A stretch of DNA of 64,000 nucleotides, taken from NCBI GenBank assembly GCA_019638475.1, contig JAHBTR010000001.1, forward strand, positions 124,001-188,000, in the 5' to 3' direction. Positions 45,106-56,364 of this stretch are shown here, piece by piece (position 1 is the first letter of the stretch; every line of letters starts with the position of its first letter). Made by a program: the position numbers and the translations under genes. Under the pieces are notes generated by a model. That model was not told where the DNA came from. It did no database searches and saw nothing but the letters and a program-made list of their open reading frames with translations. This DNA comes from Chitinophagaceae bacterium (GTDB lineage Bacteria > Bacteroidota > Bacteroidia > Chitinophagales > Chitinophagaceae).

Positions 45106-48100
45106 TTATTGTTTTACTAATTTTTCTGTTGTTCTATTACCTTTATTATCTATCACTTCTACAATATAAGTACCAGTAGTTAAATTATCTATTGACAATT
45201 CTTGTGTACCAGCAGCTAATTTTTGTTGCATAATAGTTTTACCAGCAATATCTGTAATTCTAATGCTATAACTAATTGCATTGTCTTGAGGTAATTGTAG
45301 TACAATATGTTTACTTGCAGGATTAGGATATATTTTAATCATATTGCTTACATATACTGGTTGTACAGTTCTGTTAAATACTATACTAAATCTTGAAGCT
45401 CCTTTAGTAGCTGCATTATCTTTATCTATAGTAAAGTTGTAAACAGCATTTTGTTGAACATCTTGTATTGTATTAGTATAATTATCTTTTAAGAAAATAG
45501 TTGTACCTGCAAAGTTTTCAAAATCGCTAAAGTTTAATTGATAAGTACCACTTTGTGTAGCTCCTATATTTAACCAAACTTCATCATTGGTTAAAGTTTT
45601 CAAATCTCTTGTTTGAACAACCATGTTTTTAGTAGCTTTTACACTACTAATAAAAGTACCACTATTCATAGATGGAATATCTAAGCTACTCATTTCTGTA
45701 TTGCTAATAGTTGCATCATTTGCGTAACGAATAACAGCTTCATCTACTTTAGTATTGTTTTGTAAGTAGCTTACTTTTATTTGCTCATTAAATGTTCTTG
45801 CATTACGGAAATAACCAGCATCATTGGCATTTACTTTGTGAGACTCTGCAAAGTTGAGTGTTAAATCTCCTGCATTGGTAGCTTGTACAAAAAAGGCTTG
45901 TCCATTAGCTATTATATTTCCAGTAGTATTATCAAAGTTACTATCATCAAGTCCACCTATATATTTTCCAGATACACCATCCCAATAAGTATAAATACCA
46001 GCATCATTGGCAGGAAGATAAATAGCATAAGTGTTATTGATTGCACTGTTGTTAGTTGTTCTTAATGCACTAAAGCTAATAGCACTTGGATAAGGATTAC
46101 CTACAAATACATAATTACTTGCAGGTGTATTTGGATAAATAATGCTAAAACTTCCTGCATTAAAATTAGCATTATTAACAGCACCAGTAGCTTTTAAAAC
46201 AACTTCAGAAGAAGAGCTAATAGAACCATCTAATAAACTACAACCTAAACTTCTATCTCCTCTTACATTTACTCTAAAAGCAGTTCCTTGTCCTACATTA
46301 GTAGTAGTATTTGCTACTGCAGTCCAACGGCTTCCACTATTTTGAGATGCATCATAAGTATATACACTTGATGCGTTACTTATTGTAGCATCAAAACCAT
46401 TACTGTTAATAGATAATGAAGGACAAACAGTACCACCTATACCATCACCAGTTATATGTATTTGTTGTTGCCAACTATTAGTTATAGATTGTGTTACAGG
46501 GCTACTGATAAAACTCCATTTTTTAACTGCTTTAGCTGGTATATAACGTTCTTGAGATATATTGCCTGTTAAAGTACCTACTGAATTACCAATACTCCCT
46601 GTACCTGTTGCATCAGATTTTAAAGTAGCAGTTCCTGCACTTACATCTACTGTTTTGCCTATTGGTACTATTAAAACTCCTGTAGGATTTATATTAAGTT
46701 CTTTAGTTGTAGCTAATGAAAATGATGCTGAAGTTACTGTTCCACTAACACTTACATTATCAGTTACAGTCATTGCTCCTGTATAATTAGTCATATTCCA
46801 ACTTACATTTTCACCTATTGATAAAGAACCATTTACTGTAAAGGCACCACCACCTGATGCACTTGGACTCCATACCCCAGACTCACTTTCTAAATAAAGA
46901 CTACCATAAGTTTTTCCAGAAATAGATGGAGTTATGCCTAAAGTAGAACTACCTCTATAAATAAAATTACTACCTACATCTAATGTTGAGCTATTAAGTG
47001 GAGTAGAAATACCAGAGGTAGTATTATGAATAAATGTTCCTCCATTTTCAACTTGCCAAGTTGCTCCACTACCAATAGATAGAGTACCTTTATTTAATAC
47101 AATTCCTCCTCCTTTAATTACAAAGTCTTTATCAGCAGAACCATCATCAGTTACAGTTAAAGTAACAGATGACAAAATATTAAGTGTTCCACCATTTACT
47201 AAAAGTTTTCTTACACTACCACTTACATTAAAATCTATTGTATGGCCGGCACCAATAACAATTGAAGAAGCATTGTTATCAGGAGGGGCTGTAGCTGTTA
47301 TCCATGCAGTGCTATCATGCGAACTTTCCCATGTAGCAGCAGTTCCCCAATTACCTATTATTTCTTTTGCTCTAAAGTGGTCTGTATTGACTGTTCCATC
47401 TGCTACTACAATATCTGTAGTTGTTGCTGATGTTAAACTACCTGAACTGGCAGTTAAAGTATAAGTACCAGCAGCATCAAATTGTAAATCATCAAAAGTT
47501 ACAATACCATTTGTTGGTGTTTTTGTTGTAGTACCTGTTAAATTACCTGGACCAGAAGCTTTGGTAATAGTTATATCTGTTGTATAATTTCCATCAACGC
47601 TAATACCATCAACTGCCACAGCCTTTACATTAAAAGCAGCTAATGAAGTATTGGGAACACCAGTAGTAGGTGCATTATCAACAATAAGTTGAGTTGCAGG
47701 GTCTGTAGGACCTTCATTTAACTCATATTCAATTTCAATGCTACTTATATAAGAAGCATTTGAAACAGCTAATTTAATTGCAAAAAAAGTATAATTAGTA
47801 CTATTAAAATTAGTTGAAGTCCAACCTGTAGAAGAGGAAGAGCCAACCTGAGTGCCTCCAGAAACAGAATAATTAGCAGAAGTAGAATTGACTAATCTTG
47901 AAGTACTACCTCCAAAGCAATTATAATTTCTAGCAGTACCAAAATAGCTGATAGTAATACTTACTATCCTACCAGGTAATGCAGTAGTATTATAAAAAAT
48001 CCCATTACTTCCTTGTGCTTGAATATTACCAGCATTTCCTCCAGTAGCAGCAGTAATAGCCTTACCTCCAAAGTCAACACTATTAATAGTCCATGTTCTC

Positions 48101-48255
48101 TGTGCACCACTTCCATAATTATTAGATTGTAAATTAGCACTTCCTCCAGCAGAGGTTAAGTCTATTGTAATTGTGGCAGTTTGCCCATTACTATTTTGAA
48201 TGTTGAATAAAAATGCAAAACAAACAAACAAAATACTGAGTAACGTTTTTTTCAT
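45106..48255 (-). CDS. Large T9SS-sorted surface protein
   Basis: A 1049-residue cell-surface or secreted protein. It starts with a signal peptide (about residues 1-25, ending NSNGQ). It ends in a type IX secretion type A sorting domain: IKIYPNPASKHIVLQLP near 973-989, then ITDIAGKTIMQQKL and the closing TGTYIVEVIDNKGNRTTEKLVK. Between lie a jelly-roll-like N-terminal region, an Ig-like domain near 183-285 (AVAVDGISVDGNYTTDITI), and long Ser/Thr/Asn/Gly-rich beta-strand repeats typical of adhesins. No catalytic motif was seen. Function is probably adhesion or matrix; that is inference. The leader contains a cruciform palindrome at 48302-48367. Confidence 0.9.
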   Translation of the reverse strand: MKKTLLSILFVCFAFLFNIQNSNGQTATITIDLTSAGGSANLQSNNYGSGAQRTWTINSVDFGGKAITAATGGNAGNIQAQGSNGIFYNTTALPGRIVSITISYFGTARNYNCFGGSTSRLVNSTSANYSVSGGTQVGSSSSTGWTSTNFNSTNYTFFAIKLAVSNASYISSIEIEYELNEGPTDPATQLIVDNAPTTGVPNTSLAAFNVKAVAVDGISVDGNYTTDITITKASGPGNLTGTTTKTPTNGIVTFDDLQFDAAGTYTLTASSGSLTSATTTDIVVADGTVNTDHFRAKEIIGNWGTAATWESSHDSTAWITATAPPDNNASSIVIGAGHTIDFNVSGSVRKLLVNGGTLNILSSVTLTVTDDGSADKDFVIKGGGIVLNKGTLSIGSGATWQVENGGTFIHNTTSGISTPLNSSTLDVGSNFIYRGSSTLGITPSISGKTYGSLYLESESGVWSPSASGGGAFTVNGSLSIGENVSWNMTNYTGAMTVTDNVSVSGTVTSASFSLATTKELNINPTGVLIVPIGKTVDVSAGTATLKSDATGTGSIGNSVGTLTGNISQERYIPAKAVKKWSFISSPVTQSITNSWQQQIHITGDGIGGTVCPSLSINSNGFDATISNASSVYTYDASQNSGSRWTAVANTTTNVGQGTAFRVNVRGDRSLGCSLLDGSISSSSEVVLKATGAVNNANFNAGSFSIIYPNTPASNYVFVGNPYPSAISFSALRTTNNSAINNTYAIYLPANDAGIYTYWDGVSGKYIGGLDDSNFDNTTGNIIANGQAFFVQATNAGDLTLNFAESHKVNANDAGYFRNARTFNEQIKVSYLQNNTKVDEAVIRYANDATISNTEMSSLDIPSMNSGTFISSVKATKNMVVQTRDLKTLTNDEVWLNIGATQSGTYQLNFSDFENFAGTTIFLKDNYTNTIQDVQQNAVYNFTIDKDNAATKGASRFSIVFNRTVQPVYVSNMIKIYPNPASKHIVLQLPQDNAISYSIRITDIAGKTIMQQKLAAGTQELSIDNLTTGTYIVEVIDNKGNRTTEKLVKQ

Positions 48256-48301
48256 AATGTTTAATTTAAAATTGATTTAATAATTATTGCTTTATGCTTA
48301 T

Positions 48302-48367
48302 TAATACCGAAAGCATATTTGTAATAGACCAACTTCATTGGTCTAAACAACTATTGCGTCGGTATTA
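48302..48367 (-). promoter_or_regulatory. Nested palindrome in the T9SS gene leader
   Basis: TAATACCGA (48302-48310) and TCGGTATTA (48359-48367) form a perfect outer stem; inside, TAGACCAA (48325-48332) and TTGGTCTA (48338-48345) form a perfect 8-bp hairpin with loop CTTCA. It lies 46 bases before the start codon in the otherwise gene-free stretch 48256-48557, so it may fold in the mRNA leader or bind a regulator. Confidence 0.6.
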
Positions 48368-48510
48368 TACTAAAATAAATTGTCTATTTAAAAAATTAAA
48401 TTAGTATAAAATACTTACTATATTTCTATAAAAGTAGGCACAAAAGTATGTTATAATTTTTACAAAGGTGGGTTAAAGTATTATTAACTTTTACACAACT
48501 ATACAACAAA

Positions 48511-48537
48511 AAAGCACCCAACATTGAGTGCTTTTAA
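48511..48537 (-). terminator. Terminator of the RRM gene
   Basis: AAAGCAC (48511-48517) pairs with GTGCTTT (48528-48534) 23 bases past the RRM stop, followed on the minus strand by TTTTTTGTTG. Confidence 0.8.
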
Positions 48538-48557
48538 TATTGGTAGAATATTTAGTA

Positions 48558-48923
48558 CTAATATCTGTTATAACCACCTCCACCGTTTCCACGGTCTCTG
48601 TTATAACCACCTCCACCACCACGGTTTCCTCCAAATCCACCACCTCTTTTAAATCCACCACTTCTTCTTTCTCCTTCAGGGCGTGGAGTAGATTCGTTTA
48701 CTACTATTTTGCGTTCTTGTACTTCTGTATCATTTAAAGCACTGATAGCAGCACGGGCTGCATCATCATCGCTCATTTCTACAAAGCCAAAACCTTTGCT
48801 ACGGTCATTTTTAAATTTGTCTGTAACAATTTTTGCAGAAACTACTTCACCATAAGGTGCAAAAAGTGTTTGTAAGTCATCACTGGTCATATTCCAGTTT
48901 AAGTTGCCAACGTAAATGTTCAT
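48558..48923 (-). CDS. RRM-type RNA-binding protein, glycine-rich
   Basis: A 121-residue RNA-binding protein. One RRM domain fills residues 1-80: RNP2 is NIYVGNLNW at 2-10 and RNP1 is SKGFGFVEM near 43-51. The tail (about 86-121) is rich in Gly, Arg, Asn and Tyr (GGFKRGGGFGGNRGGGGGYN), an RGG-like disordered region. Such proteins are common in Bacteroidota and often cold-inducible; they may serve as RNA chaperones in a phylum that often lacks Hfq or CspA abundance. The leader of about 110 bases is long here and would fit post-transcriptional control. Own promoter and terminator are visible. Confidence 0.93.
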   Translation of the reverse strand: MNIYVGNLNWNMTSDDLQTLFAPYGEVVSAKIVTDKFKNDRSKGFGFVEMSDDDAARAAISALNDTEVQERKIVVNESTPRPEGERRSGGFKRGGGFGGNRGGGGGYNRDRGNGGGGYNRY

Positions 48924-49033
48924 TTTTTTGTAATTAAATAATTAATAAAAACCAATTAAAACAGTAACCAAAAACTCTGAAGCATTTACATTTAAACCTT
49001 CCTGAGATATGGAAAACCAATTATTGGACTGCA

Positions 49034-49041
49034 CGAAGGTA
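49034..49041 (-). promoter_or_regulatory. RRM gene -7 element
   Basis: TACCTTCG on the minus strand matches TA-N2-TTTG at all but one base and predicts a leader of about 105 bases that holds no other gene. Confidence 0.45.
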
Positions 49042-49109
49042 ATACTTTTAATTAGCTGAACAAGTTTTTTTTATTTTTAGCCAGTTTTTTTATCAAAAGA
49101 ACATTCAAA

Positions 49110-49117
49110 TACATTTG
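49110..49117 (+). promoter_or_regulatory. HAD gene -7 element
   Basis: TACATTTG, 16 bases before the ATG at 49134, matches the -7 consensus. Confidence 0.55.
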
Positions 49118-49133
49118 CACCAATTTTATCATT

Positions 49134-49799
49134 ATGGAATTTAGCACAGTTATTTTTGATATGGATGGTTTATTAATAGATAGTGAACCATTATGGAACA
49201 AAGCAGCTACAACAGTTTTTAAACAATATGGTATAAAACTTAGTGATGAACAATACAATGCTACCACAGGTTTGCGTACAAGAGAATTTGTACAATGGTG
49301 GTTCAGACAATTTAATATAGGAGATGAAGAATTGGCTAAAGCTGAAAAAAATATTATTCAATTAGTGATAGAAAATGTGCAACAAAATCCTGTAATAATG
49401 CCAGGCGTTCATTATATTATTGATTTCTTTCATCAAAAAAAATTTAAAATAGGCTTGGCTACATCATCTCCTCAAGAATTAATTGATATAATAGTAGAAC
49501 TTACAGGCATAAAAAAATATTTGCACACAACCACTTCTGCCGAAAATTATGCTTATGGCAAACCTCACCCTCAAGTTTATCTTGATTGTGCAGAGCAATT
49601 AAAATCTCATCCTCACGAATGTATCTGTTTTGAAGATTCTTTTAATGGAATGATTGCTGCAAAAGCAGCCAGAATGACTTGTGTTGTAGTGCCTCATCAT
49701 TCACAACTAAAAGATAACAGATGGGGTGCTGCTGATTTAAAGTTATCTTCACTACAAAACTTTGGGCAGTTGCATATTGATTTATTAAGTAGAAGATAA
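49134..49799 (+). CDS. HAD-family phosphatase (YniC/beta-PGM-like)
   Basis: A 221-residue haloacid-dehalogenase-type hydrolase with an alpha-helical cap (subfamily I). The nucleophile motif is FDMDGLLIDSEPLW at residues 8-21, motif II is ATSSPQE near 118-124, the Lys is in YGKPHPQVYL near 140-149 and motif III is FEDSFNGMIAAKAA near 163-176. E. coli homologues YniC and YcjU dephosphorylate 2-deoxyglucose-6-phosphate or isomerise glucose phosphate; the SEP after the nucleophile is more like YniC. Substrate is not determinable here. Confidence 0.9.
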   Translation: MEFSTVIFDMDGLLIDSEPLWNKAATTVFKQYGIKLSDEQYNATTGLRTREFVQWWFRQFNIGDEELAKAEKNIIQLVIENVQQNPVIMPGVHYIIDFFHQKKFKIGLATSSPQELIDIIVELTGIKKYLHTTTSAENYAYGKPHPQVYLDCAEQLKSHPHECICFEDSFNGMIAAKAARMTCVVVPHHSQLKDNRWGAADLKLSSLQNFGQLHIDLLSRR

Positions 49800-49841
49800 A
49801 ATACTGTTTCGTTGTTTTGTAGCAACTTCAAACCCTTTGCT

Positions 49842-49849
49842 TATTTTTG
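49842..49849 (+). promoter_or_regulatory. valS -7 element
   Basis: TATTTTTG, 54 bases before the valS ATG, matches TA-N2-TTTG. No T-box is visible in the short leader. Confidence 0.45.
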
Positions 49850-49903
49850 TCTGCTGATAAAATAAATAGTTTTTAATATTAAATTTTACCCGATTAAATA
49901 CAC

Positions 49904-52612
<2,709 letters not shown>

Positions 52613-52648
52613 AAATACTTTACTTTAGTAAAAGATAAATAACACCTA

Positions 52649-53230
52649 ATGAAACAAATATTTTTTATGCTGCTTTGTATAATGTTTGTAACTACCTATA
52701 CCAATGCACAAAATACAACAGATACAGCAACAACAAAAAGAAAAAAAGTAATTGTAAAAACTTTTACCAAAAAACCAGCACAAGCTATTTATGCAGAAGT
52801 TGGAGGTAATAGTTTATTATGGTCATTAAATTATGACAGAAGATTTAGCAACAGATTAGATGGTGTAGGTTTTAGAGCAGGTGTTGGCTATTTTCCTTTA
52901 GGAGGTAGTAATTTATTGGTTGTTCCTTTTGGTATTAATATTTTGGCAGGCAATAAAGGGCATTTTGTAGAAATGGGTCTTAATGCTACTGTTGTTAGTG
53001 CTTCCAGTAAAAATAAATCAGCCCCAACAGTATCTAAATTTGGACAATTAGATTTTACAGGCAATAAAACAAATATGTTATATGGTGCATCAATGGGGTA
53101 TCGTTATCAAAAGCCTGATGCAAAAGGATTTCATTTTAGAGCAGGTGTAGAGCCAATCTTAGGAAATCGTTATGATGATAAAATGGTTTTTGCTATTACA
53201 GGACATATTAGTATAGGTTATAGTTTTTAA
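52649..53230 (+). CDS. Small exported beta-barrel-like protein
   Basis: A 193-residue protein with a signal peptide (MKQIFFMLLCIMFVTTYTNAQ). The mature chain alternates aromatic and glycine residues in strand-sized blocks, such as LWSLNYDRRFSNRLDGVGFRA and GHFVEMGLNATVVSAS, and ends in a phenylalanine (ITGHISIGYSF), the usual signal for insertion by BAM. It is therefore probably an 8-stranded outer-membrane barrel. I do not recognise a named family. It follows valS by 36 bases and is 16 bases before the PAP2 gene. Confidence 0.75.
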   Translation: MKQIFFMLLCIMFVTTYTNAQNTTDTATTKRKKVIVKTFTKKPAQAIYAEVGGNSLLWSLNYDRRFSNRLDGVGFRAGVGYFPLGGSNLLVVPFGINILAGNKGHFVEMGLNATVVSASSKNKSAPTVSKFGQLDFTGNKTNMLYGASMGYRYQKPDAKGFHFRAGVEPILGNRYDDKMVFAITGHISIGYSF

Positions 53231-53246
53231 TTTTTGAAAAATATTC

Positions 53247-53852
53247 ATGTATAAAAAAAATATGCTTAAAAGTATCCTGATAATAATAGGATGCTTTTAT
53301 TTTTTTACTAATACACATGCCCAAAATTGGGAAGTAAAACTATTAGACAACATTAACCCAACAAATCCAACTTCCAAAATTTGGAAAACATTTTCATCAA
53401 CAACTTATCCTTTAGCATTAGCAGCACCTGCAACAATGTTAGCTGTTGGTTATTTAAAAAAAGATAAAACAATTCAACAAAAAGGATGGACAGTTGCTGG
53501 TGCATTATTCATAAATACAGCTATTGTGCAAGGATTAAAACTAACAATAGATAGACCAAGACCTTATGAAACTTTCCCTACAATCATTTATCCTTATGAA
53601 TATAAACATGGCAAATCTTTTCCTTCTGGTCATGTATCAACAGCATTTGCTACTGCTACATCATTAACACTTGCTTGTAAAAAATGGTATGTTGTAATAC
53701 CTGCTTATGCTTGGGCTACAAGTGTAGCCTATTCAAAAATGTATTTAGGAGAACATTATCCTACAGATGTTTTGGCTGGTGCTATCGTAGGTGCAGGAAG
53801 TGCTTTGCTTAGTAATTGGCTAACAGAAAAATATTTTAACAAAAAGAAATAA
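53247..53852 (+). CDS. PAP2-family phosphatase
   Basis: A 201-residue exported or membrane-bound acid phosphatase of the PAP2 type, which acts on phosphatidic acid, undecaprenyl pyrophosphate or similar lipids. The three signature blocks are present: KLTIDRPRPYETFP near 94-107, FPSGHVSTAFA near 125-135 and SKMYLGEHYPTDVLAG near 167-182. A hydrophobic N-terminus ending THAQ looks like a signal peptide; the ATG at 53262 (MLKSILIII) is an equally good start. It fits next to an outer-membrane protein gene. Substrate is not determinable. Confidence 0.9.
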   Translation: MYKKNMLKSILIIIGCFYFFTNTHAQNWEVKLLDNINPTNPTSKIWKTFSSTTYPLALAAPATMLAVGYLKKDKTIQQKGWTVAGALFINTAIVQGLKLTIDRPRPYETFPTIIYPYEYKHGKSFPSGHVSTAFATATSLTLACKKWYVVIPAYAWATSVAYSKMYLGEHYPTDVLAGAIVGAGSALLSNWLTEKYFNKKK

Positions 53853-53907
53853 ATATTGAATAAGTTTATTTACACTACATTCAACAACTCTTTATTAATT
53901 TGCAGTT

Positions 53908-54690
53908 ATGACAAAAGTTAAGAAAAAAGAATTACCCATAATTTTAATTACCAATGATGATAGTATTTATGCACCAGGTATAAAAGCACTTACAGAAGCT
54001 GTAAAAGATTTGGGGCGTGTAGTAGTTGTAGCACCAGATAAACCTCAAAGTGGTATGGGACATGCCATAACTATTGGACAACCATTGAGGCTACAAAAAA
54101 TATCTTTTTTAGAGGGTGTAGAAGCCTATACAAGCAATGGCACACCAGTAGATTGTGTAAAACTTGCAGTAGATAAAATATTGCATCGCAAACCAGATAT
54201 TTGTTTAAGTGGTATTAATCATGGAGCAAACCATAGTATTAATGTAATTTATAGTGGCACCATGAGTGCAGCAATGGAAGCTGCCATAGAAAGCATACCC
54301 AGTGCAGGTTTTAGCTTATTAGACTTTAGTATGGAAGCAGATTTTTCTGCTGCAAAAAATGTTACCAGAAAAATTGCTATTCAAATGTTAGCTAAAAAGA
54401 AAGAAAAAAATTTATTGCTGAATGTAAATATTCCTGCTGTGCCAGAAAGTTTAATTAAAGGCATAAAAGTATGCAGACAAGCCAATGCTAAATATGAAGA
54501 AGATTTTATAGCAAGAACTGACCCACATGGAAAAATGTATTATTGGCTTACAGGAGAATTTGTAAACTTTGATAAAGGAAAAGATACAGATGTATGGGCT
54601 TTGCAAAATCATTATGTAAGTGTTGTGCCTGTTGAGTTTGATTTTACCAACTATGCACTCAAAGAAAAAATTGAAAAATGGAAGTTTTAA
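53908..54690 (+). CDS. surE: 5'/3'-nucleotidase SurE
   Basis: A 260-residue metal-dependent nucleotidase of the SurE family, which dephosphorylates nucleoside monophosphates and is linked to stress survival. ILITNDDSIYAPGI near residues 11-24 carries the Asp pair that binds metal. DKPQSGMGHAIT near 46-57, SNGTPVDCVKLA near 76-87 and SGINHGANHS near 101-110 with YSGTMSAAMEA complete the site. TTAATTTG four bases before the ATG is a weak -7 candidate. A small membrane-protein gene follows after 12 bases. Confidence 0.96.
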   Translation: MTKVKKKELPIILITNDDSIYAPGIKALTEAVKDLGRVVVVAPDKPQSGMGHAITIGQPLRLQKISFLEGVEAYTSNGTPVDCVKLAVDKILHRKPDICLSGINHGANHSINVIYSGTMSAAMEAAIESIPSAGFSLLDFSMEADFSAAKNVTRKIAIQMLAKKKEKNLLLNVNIPAVPESLIKGIKVCRQANAKYEEDFIARTDPHGKMYYWLTGEFVNFDKGKDTDVWALQNHYVSVVPVEFDFTNYALKEKIEKWKF

Positions 54691-54702
54691 AAATTACCTA
54701 TT

Positions 54703-55008
54703 ATGTTTAATTTCTTAAAAAAAGATAGTATTCCTTTTGGCATTATTGTAGGATTACTTTTGCCCATTGTAGGCATGTTTGGATTTTATTATTATCGTTT
54801 TCATAGGCTCACTATTGTAGAGTTTATTCAGTATTTAGGCATAGAACAAAGGCTGATAACTTCAATGGTTAGTTTTTCATTATTAGCCAATGCTATTATT
54901 TTTACTTTTTACATCAATAACCATATTGACAAAACAGCCAAAGGTATTTTTATTTCTACTTGTTTATATGCTGTATTTGTATTGGTGTTAAAATATTGGT
55001 TTGTATAA
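54703..55008 (+). CDS. Small three-helix membrane protein
   Basis: A 101-residue protein with three hydrophobic segments (about residues 11-30, 52-70 and 80-98) and a polar HRLTIVEFIQYLG loop. I do not recognise the family. It begins 12 bases after surE on the same strand and is probably in its operon. In related Bacteroidota a protein of this size often lies between surE and lpxB, although lpxB is not here. Confidence 0.75.
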   Translation: MFNFLKKDSIPFGIIVGLLLPIVGMFGFYYYRFHRLTIVEFIQYLGIEQRLITSMVSFSLLANAIIFTFYINNHIDKTAKGIFISTCLYAVFVLVLKYWFV

Positions 55009-55035
55009 ATTTTATTAATGATAAAACAATTTATT

Positions 55036-55440
55036 ATGAAAAAAATAGTGCTTTTAGTAAGCCTTCTCTTTGCAGGAAACTTTGTTTATGCACAAGTAAT
55101 GAGTGCCAAAGCTCAAACAGTTGTTATAAAATCTGACAATTTGAAATGTTGGCAGTGTAAAGAAAGATTAGAAAAATATTTAGTAGTTGAAAATAAAGCC
55201 TACTTAGAAAATGCTTTGTTAGAATGGAAAATAAATTTATTAAAAGGCGAAATAAAAATTAAATATTTACCCGACCGTGCTACAATAGATGATATAAGAA
55301 CAGCACTAAACAATGCAGGTTTTGATGCAGATGATGAAAAAGCAGAAGAAACAGCTTACAATAAATTGCCTACTGCTTGTAAAAGAGCAGAAGATGGTGG
55401 AGGTCCTAAAAAAGGTGCTCCTTGTCATATAAAACCATAA
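55036..55440 (+). CDS. Exported heavy-metal-associated (HMA)-like protein
   Basis: A 134-residue exported protein. I chose ATG 55036 because it opens on a signal peptide (MKKIVLLVSLLFAGNFVYAQ); an ATG 18 bases upstream is possible. The mature domain has a ferredoxin-like HMA layout: VVIKSDNLKCWQCKERLEKY with a CxxC metal motif near residues 38-41, then GEIKIKYLPDRATIDDIRTALNNAGFDAD. The tail has two more Cys and a His (ACKRAEDGGG, APCHIKP). Copper or another soft metal is likely. It closes the surE run; foreign-looking sequence begins right after it. Confidence 0.85.
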   Translation: MKKIVLLVSLLFAGNFVYAQVMSAKAQTVVIKSDNLKCWQCKERLEKYLVVENKAYLENALLEWKINLLKGEIKIKYLPDRATIDDIRTALNNAGFDADDEKAEETAYNKLPTACKRAEDGGGPKKGAPCHIKP

Positions 55441-55655
55441 CTATTATAATGTAGAAATAAAAAGAACCTGTCAAGTAATGATATAGAGTTTGTAATGGTC
55501 TATTTCTCTTTCAATAGTACAACAAAACGCCTCTTTTTCTCAGCATTCTATCCTCACAAGCCTTGTGTTAATCGTAGGAACATTGGTGCATTTTTGTTAT
55601 ACATCTTCCCCTTAACTAACCAACAAAAGCCAAAGAGGTGAAGATGTTGGGAAGG

Positions 55656-55692
55656 AAAGTTGTATTATCGTACAACTTTTTTTGTACCTTTG
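55656..55692 (+). promoter_or_regulatory. HigBA promoter and overlapping palindrome
   Basis: AAAGTTGTA (55656-55664) and TACAACTTT (55671-55679) form a perfect 9-bp palindrome with a 6-base centre, immediately before a perfect -7 box TACCTTTG (55685-55692). A repressor bound there would block the promoter, the usual antitoxin autoregulation. The remaining 55441-55650 holds an imperfect hairpin (ACATCTTCCCCTT with AAGAGGTGAAGATGT) and no gene. Confidence 0.65.
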
Positions 55693-55706
55693 CGTTAATA
55701 TGAGAA

Positions 55707-56048
55707 GTGAGAAAATACGACACGTTTTTTTTGTACAAAGAATACTTCACAGACTTTTACGAGAAGCAAAAGCAGAAAGTAAAAGAAAAAATTCTTTGGA
55801 CATTTAGAGTGATAGAAACGATACAACAAGTTCCGACAGAATATTTAAAGCATCTTGAAGGAACGGACGGTTTGTATGAAATCAGAGTACAAACGGGAAG
55901 TAACATTTTTAGGATTTTCTGTTTTTTCGATGGAGGAAAGTTAGTTGTTTTAGCCAACGGATTTCAGAAGAAAACGCAGAAAACACCAAAACAGGAAATT
56001 GAAAAAGCATTAAAAATAAAAGAAGAATATGAAAACGATAAAAAATAA
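55707..56048 (+). CDS. higB: HigB/RelE-type toxin (Gp49 family)
   Basis: A 113-residue toxin of the phage-derived Gp49/HigB family, an mRNA-cleaving RelE-fold ribonuclease. Motifs are LYKEYFTDFYEKQKQKVKEKI near residues 9-29, HLEGTDGLYEIRVQ near 48-61, NIFRIFCFFDGGKLVVLANGFQKKTQKTP near 65-93 and the EIEKALKIKEEY tail. The only in-frame start is GTG at 55707; a TGA lies just before it. The ATG at 55700 is in another frame, separated by a T8 run. Overlaps the antitoxin gene by 20 bases, so the two are coupled. Confidence 0.9.
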   Translation: MRKYDTFFLYKEYFTDFYEKQKQKVKEKILWTFRVIETIQQVPTEYLKHLEGTDGLYEIRVQTGSNIFRIFCFFDGGKLVVLANGFQKKTQKTPKQEIEKALKIKEEYENDKK

Positions 56049-56337
56049 AAATTTGAAATCTCTTGACCAATTTGTAGATGAACAATATGGCGAAAAAGGG
56101 ACTAAAAAGCGTGATAACTTTGAGAAAGGTTACGAAGAATTTAAACTCGGCTTCATTCTTCAACAAGCTCGACTTGAAAAAGGAATGACACAAGAAGAAC
56201 TTGCCGAAAAAGTTGGCACAAACAAAGGCTACATTTCACGGGTTGAAAATAACATCAAAGACGTTCGTATTTCGACACTTCAAAAAATCATAGAAAAAGG
56301 ATTTGGCGGACACTTGGAATTAGCGATAAAAATGTAA
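56029..56337 (+). CDS. higA: HigA-type antitoxin, XRE family
   Basis: A 102-residue antitoxin. A charged N-terminal part (toxin-binding, to about residue 45) precedes a helix-turn-helix of the XRE type: ILQQARLEKGMTQEELAEKVG near 49-69, then TNKGYISRVENN and VRISTLQKIIEKG. It neutralises the toxin and probably represses from the palindrome upstream. The toxin-first order is the HigBA arrangement. Codon use is richer in C and G than that of neighbouring host genes, in keeping with an acquired module. Confidence 0.92.
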   Translation: MKTIKNKNLKSLDQFVDEQYGEKGTKKRDNFEKGYEEFKLGFILQQARLEKGMTQEELAEKVGTNKGYISRVENNIKDVRISTLQKIIEKGFGGHLELAIKM

Positions 56338-56364
56338 TACCTCTGCCAACAAAGATTGACAACT

